Positions 63,969-64,000 of a stretch of DNA of 64,000 bases are shown in pieces. The translations under genes were made by a program, and so were the position numbers. Positions within the stretch are counted from its first letter, which is position 1, and each line of letters opens with the position of its first letter. The DNA is from Acetobacter sacchari (lineage in GTDB: Bacteria; Pseudomonadota; Alphaproteobacteria; Acetobacterales; Acetobacteraceae). The stretch lies in assembly GCF_017377715.1 (NCBI RefSeq), contig NZ_JAFVMF010000011.1:107487-171486 (forward strand). The letters are read 5' to 3'. The notes under the pieces are model-generated. The model was not told the origin of the DNA. It worked only from the letters and a program-made list of their open reading frames with translations, and made no database searches.

Positions 63969-64000
63969 ATGCGGCGCTACGGTTTACGCGATGATCAATG
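63969..64000 (+). CDS. IS5-type transposase, first residues only
   Basis: The last 32 bases begin MRRYGLRDDQ after a GGGGGAGAGAAACAG ribosome site, a start typical of IS5-group transposases (M.R.GLRDDQW). GAGGGTTGTACTTTCTG near 63906 could be the element's left end. The gene continues beyond the window, so an intact element may lie here. Confidence 0.55.
   Translation, partial: MRRYGLRDDQ

Overview
The window reads as chromosome of an alphaproteobacterium, most likely an acetic acid bacterium (Acetobacteraceae). The reasons are a partial membrane-anchored dehydrogenase cytochrome c subunit at the left edge, a Hint-domain surface protein of a kind common in that family, GapR/DUF2312 and HU proteins, and many decayed IS5- and IS6-type transposase fragments. 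The genus cannot be fixed from the sequence alone.

The centrepiece is a nearly complete type III secretion system (T3SS) at 7.6-30.1 kb. Its gene content and order match the rhizobial (Rhc/tts) type. The plus-strand operon is sctI-J-K-L-N-O-Q-R-S-T-U (nolB-rhcJ-nolU-nolV-rhcN onward). The minus-strand block holds a harpin-like secreted protein, a small needle/pilus candidate, sctD, two small genes, sctV, an orphan TtsI-like response regulator without a phosphoacceptor Asp, a Tad-type secretin (rhcC2-like) and a CpaD-like lipoprotein. A separate secretin N-domain gene (rhcC1-like) stands next to sctI. Three Ser/Gly/Asn-rich candidate secreted proteins lie at the edges. Five promoters in the locus carry one 11-bp-period direct repeat (GTCAGGTT-n3-GTCAG) with a TAnnnT -10 element at a fixed offset. 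This resembles the rhizobial tts box and is presumably bound by the TtsI-like regulator. Oddities are a sctV frameshift at a poly-A tract, an SctU without NPTH, and an SctN with a 150-residue N-terminal extension.

Layout. 0-3 kb: cytochrome c, lipocalin-like protein, malic enzyme. 3-7.5 kb: HU, GapR-like protein, OxyR and IS remnants. 7.6-30 kb: T3SS. 30-34 kb: catalase remnant, exported KatG, pseudoazurin. 34.5-42.4 kb: lipoproteins, TonB-dependent receptor, LysR/MFS pair. 42.9-47.5 kb: cupin, exported NADP-binding protein, OhrR-type MarR regulator with three operators and a dead ohr, alpha/beta hydrolase, cytochrome P460. 48-50.5 kb: aldehyde dehydrogenase/LysR pair. 51.5-53 kb: Hint protein. 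53.8-60.8 kb: alpha-2-macroglobulin and penicillin-binding protein 1C. 61-62.3 kb: an AT-rich frameshifted gene. 62.4-64 kb: IS remnants and the start of an IS5-type transposase.

Oxidative stress is a second theme: OxyR, KatG, pseudoazurin, OhrR and cytochrome P460, with fragments of a second catalase and of Ohr. Several frameshifts sit at A homopolymers, so sequencing error has to be excluded before any is given a biological meaning.
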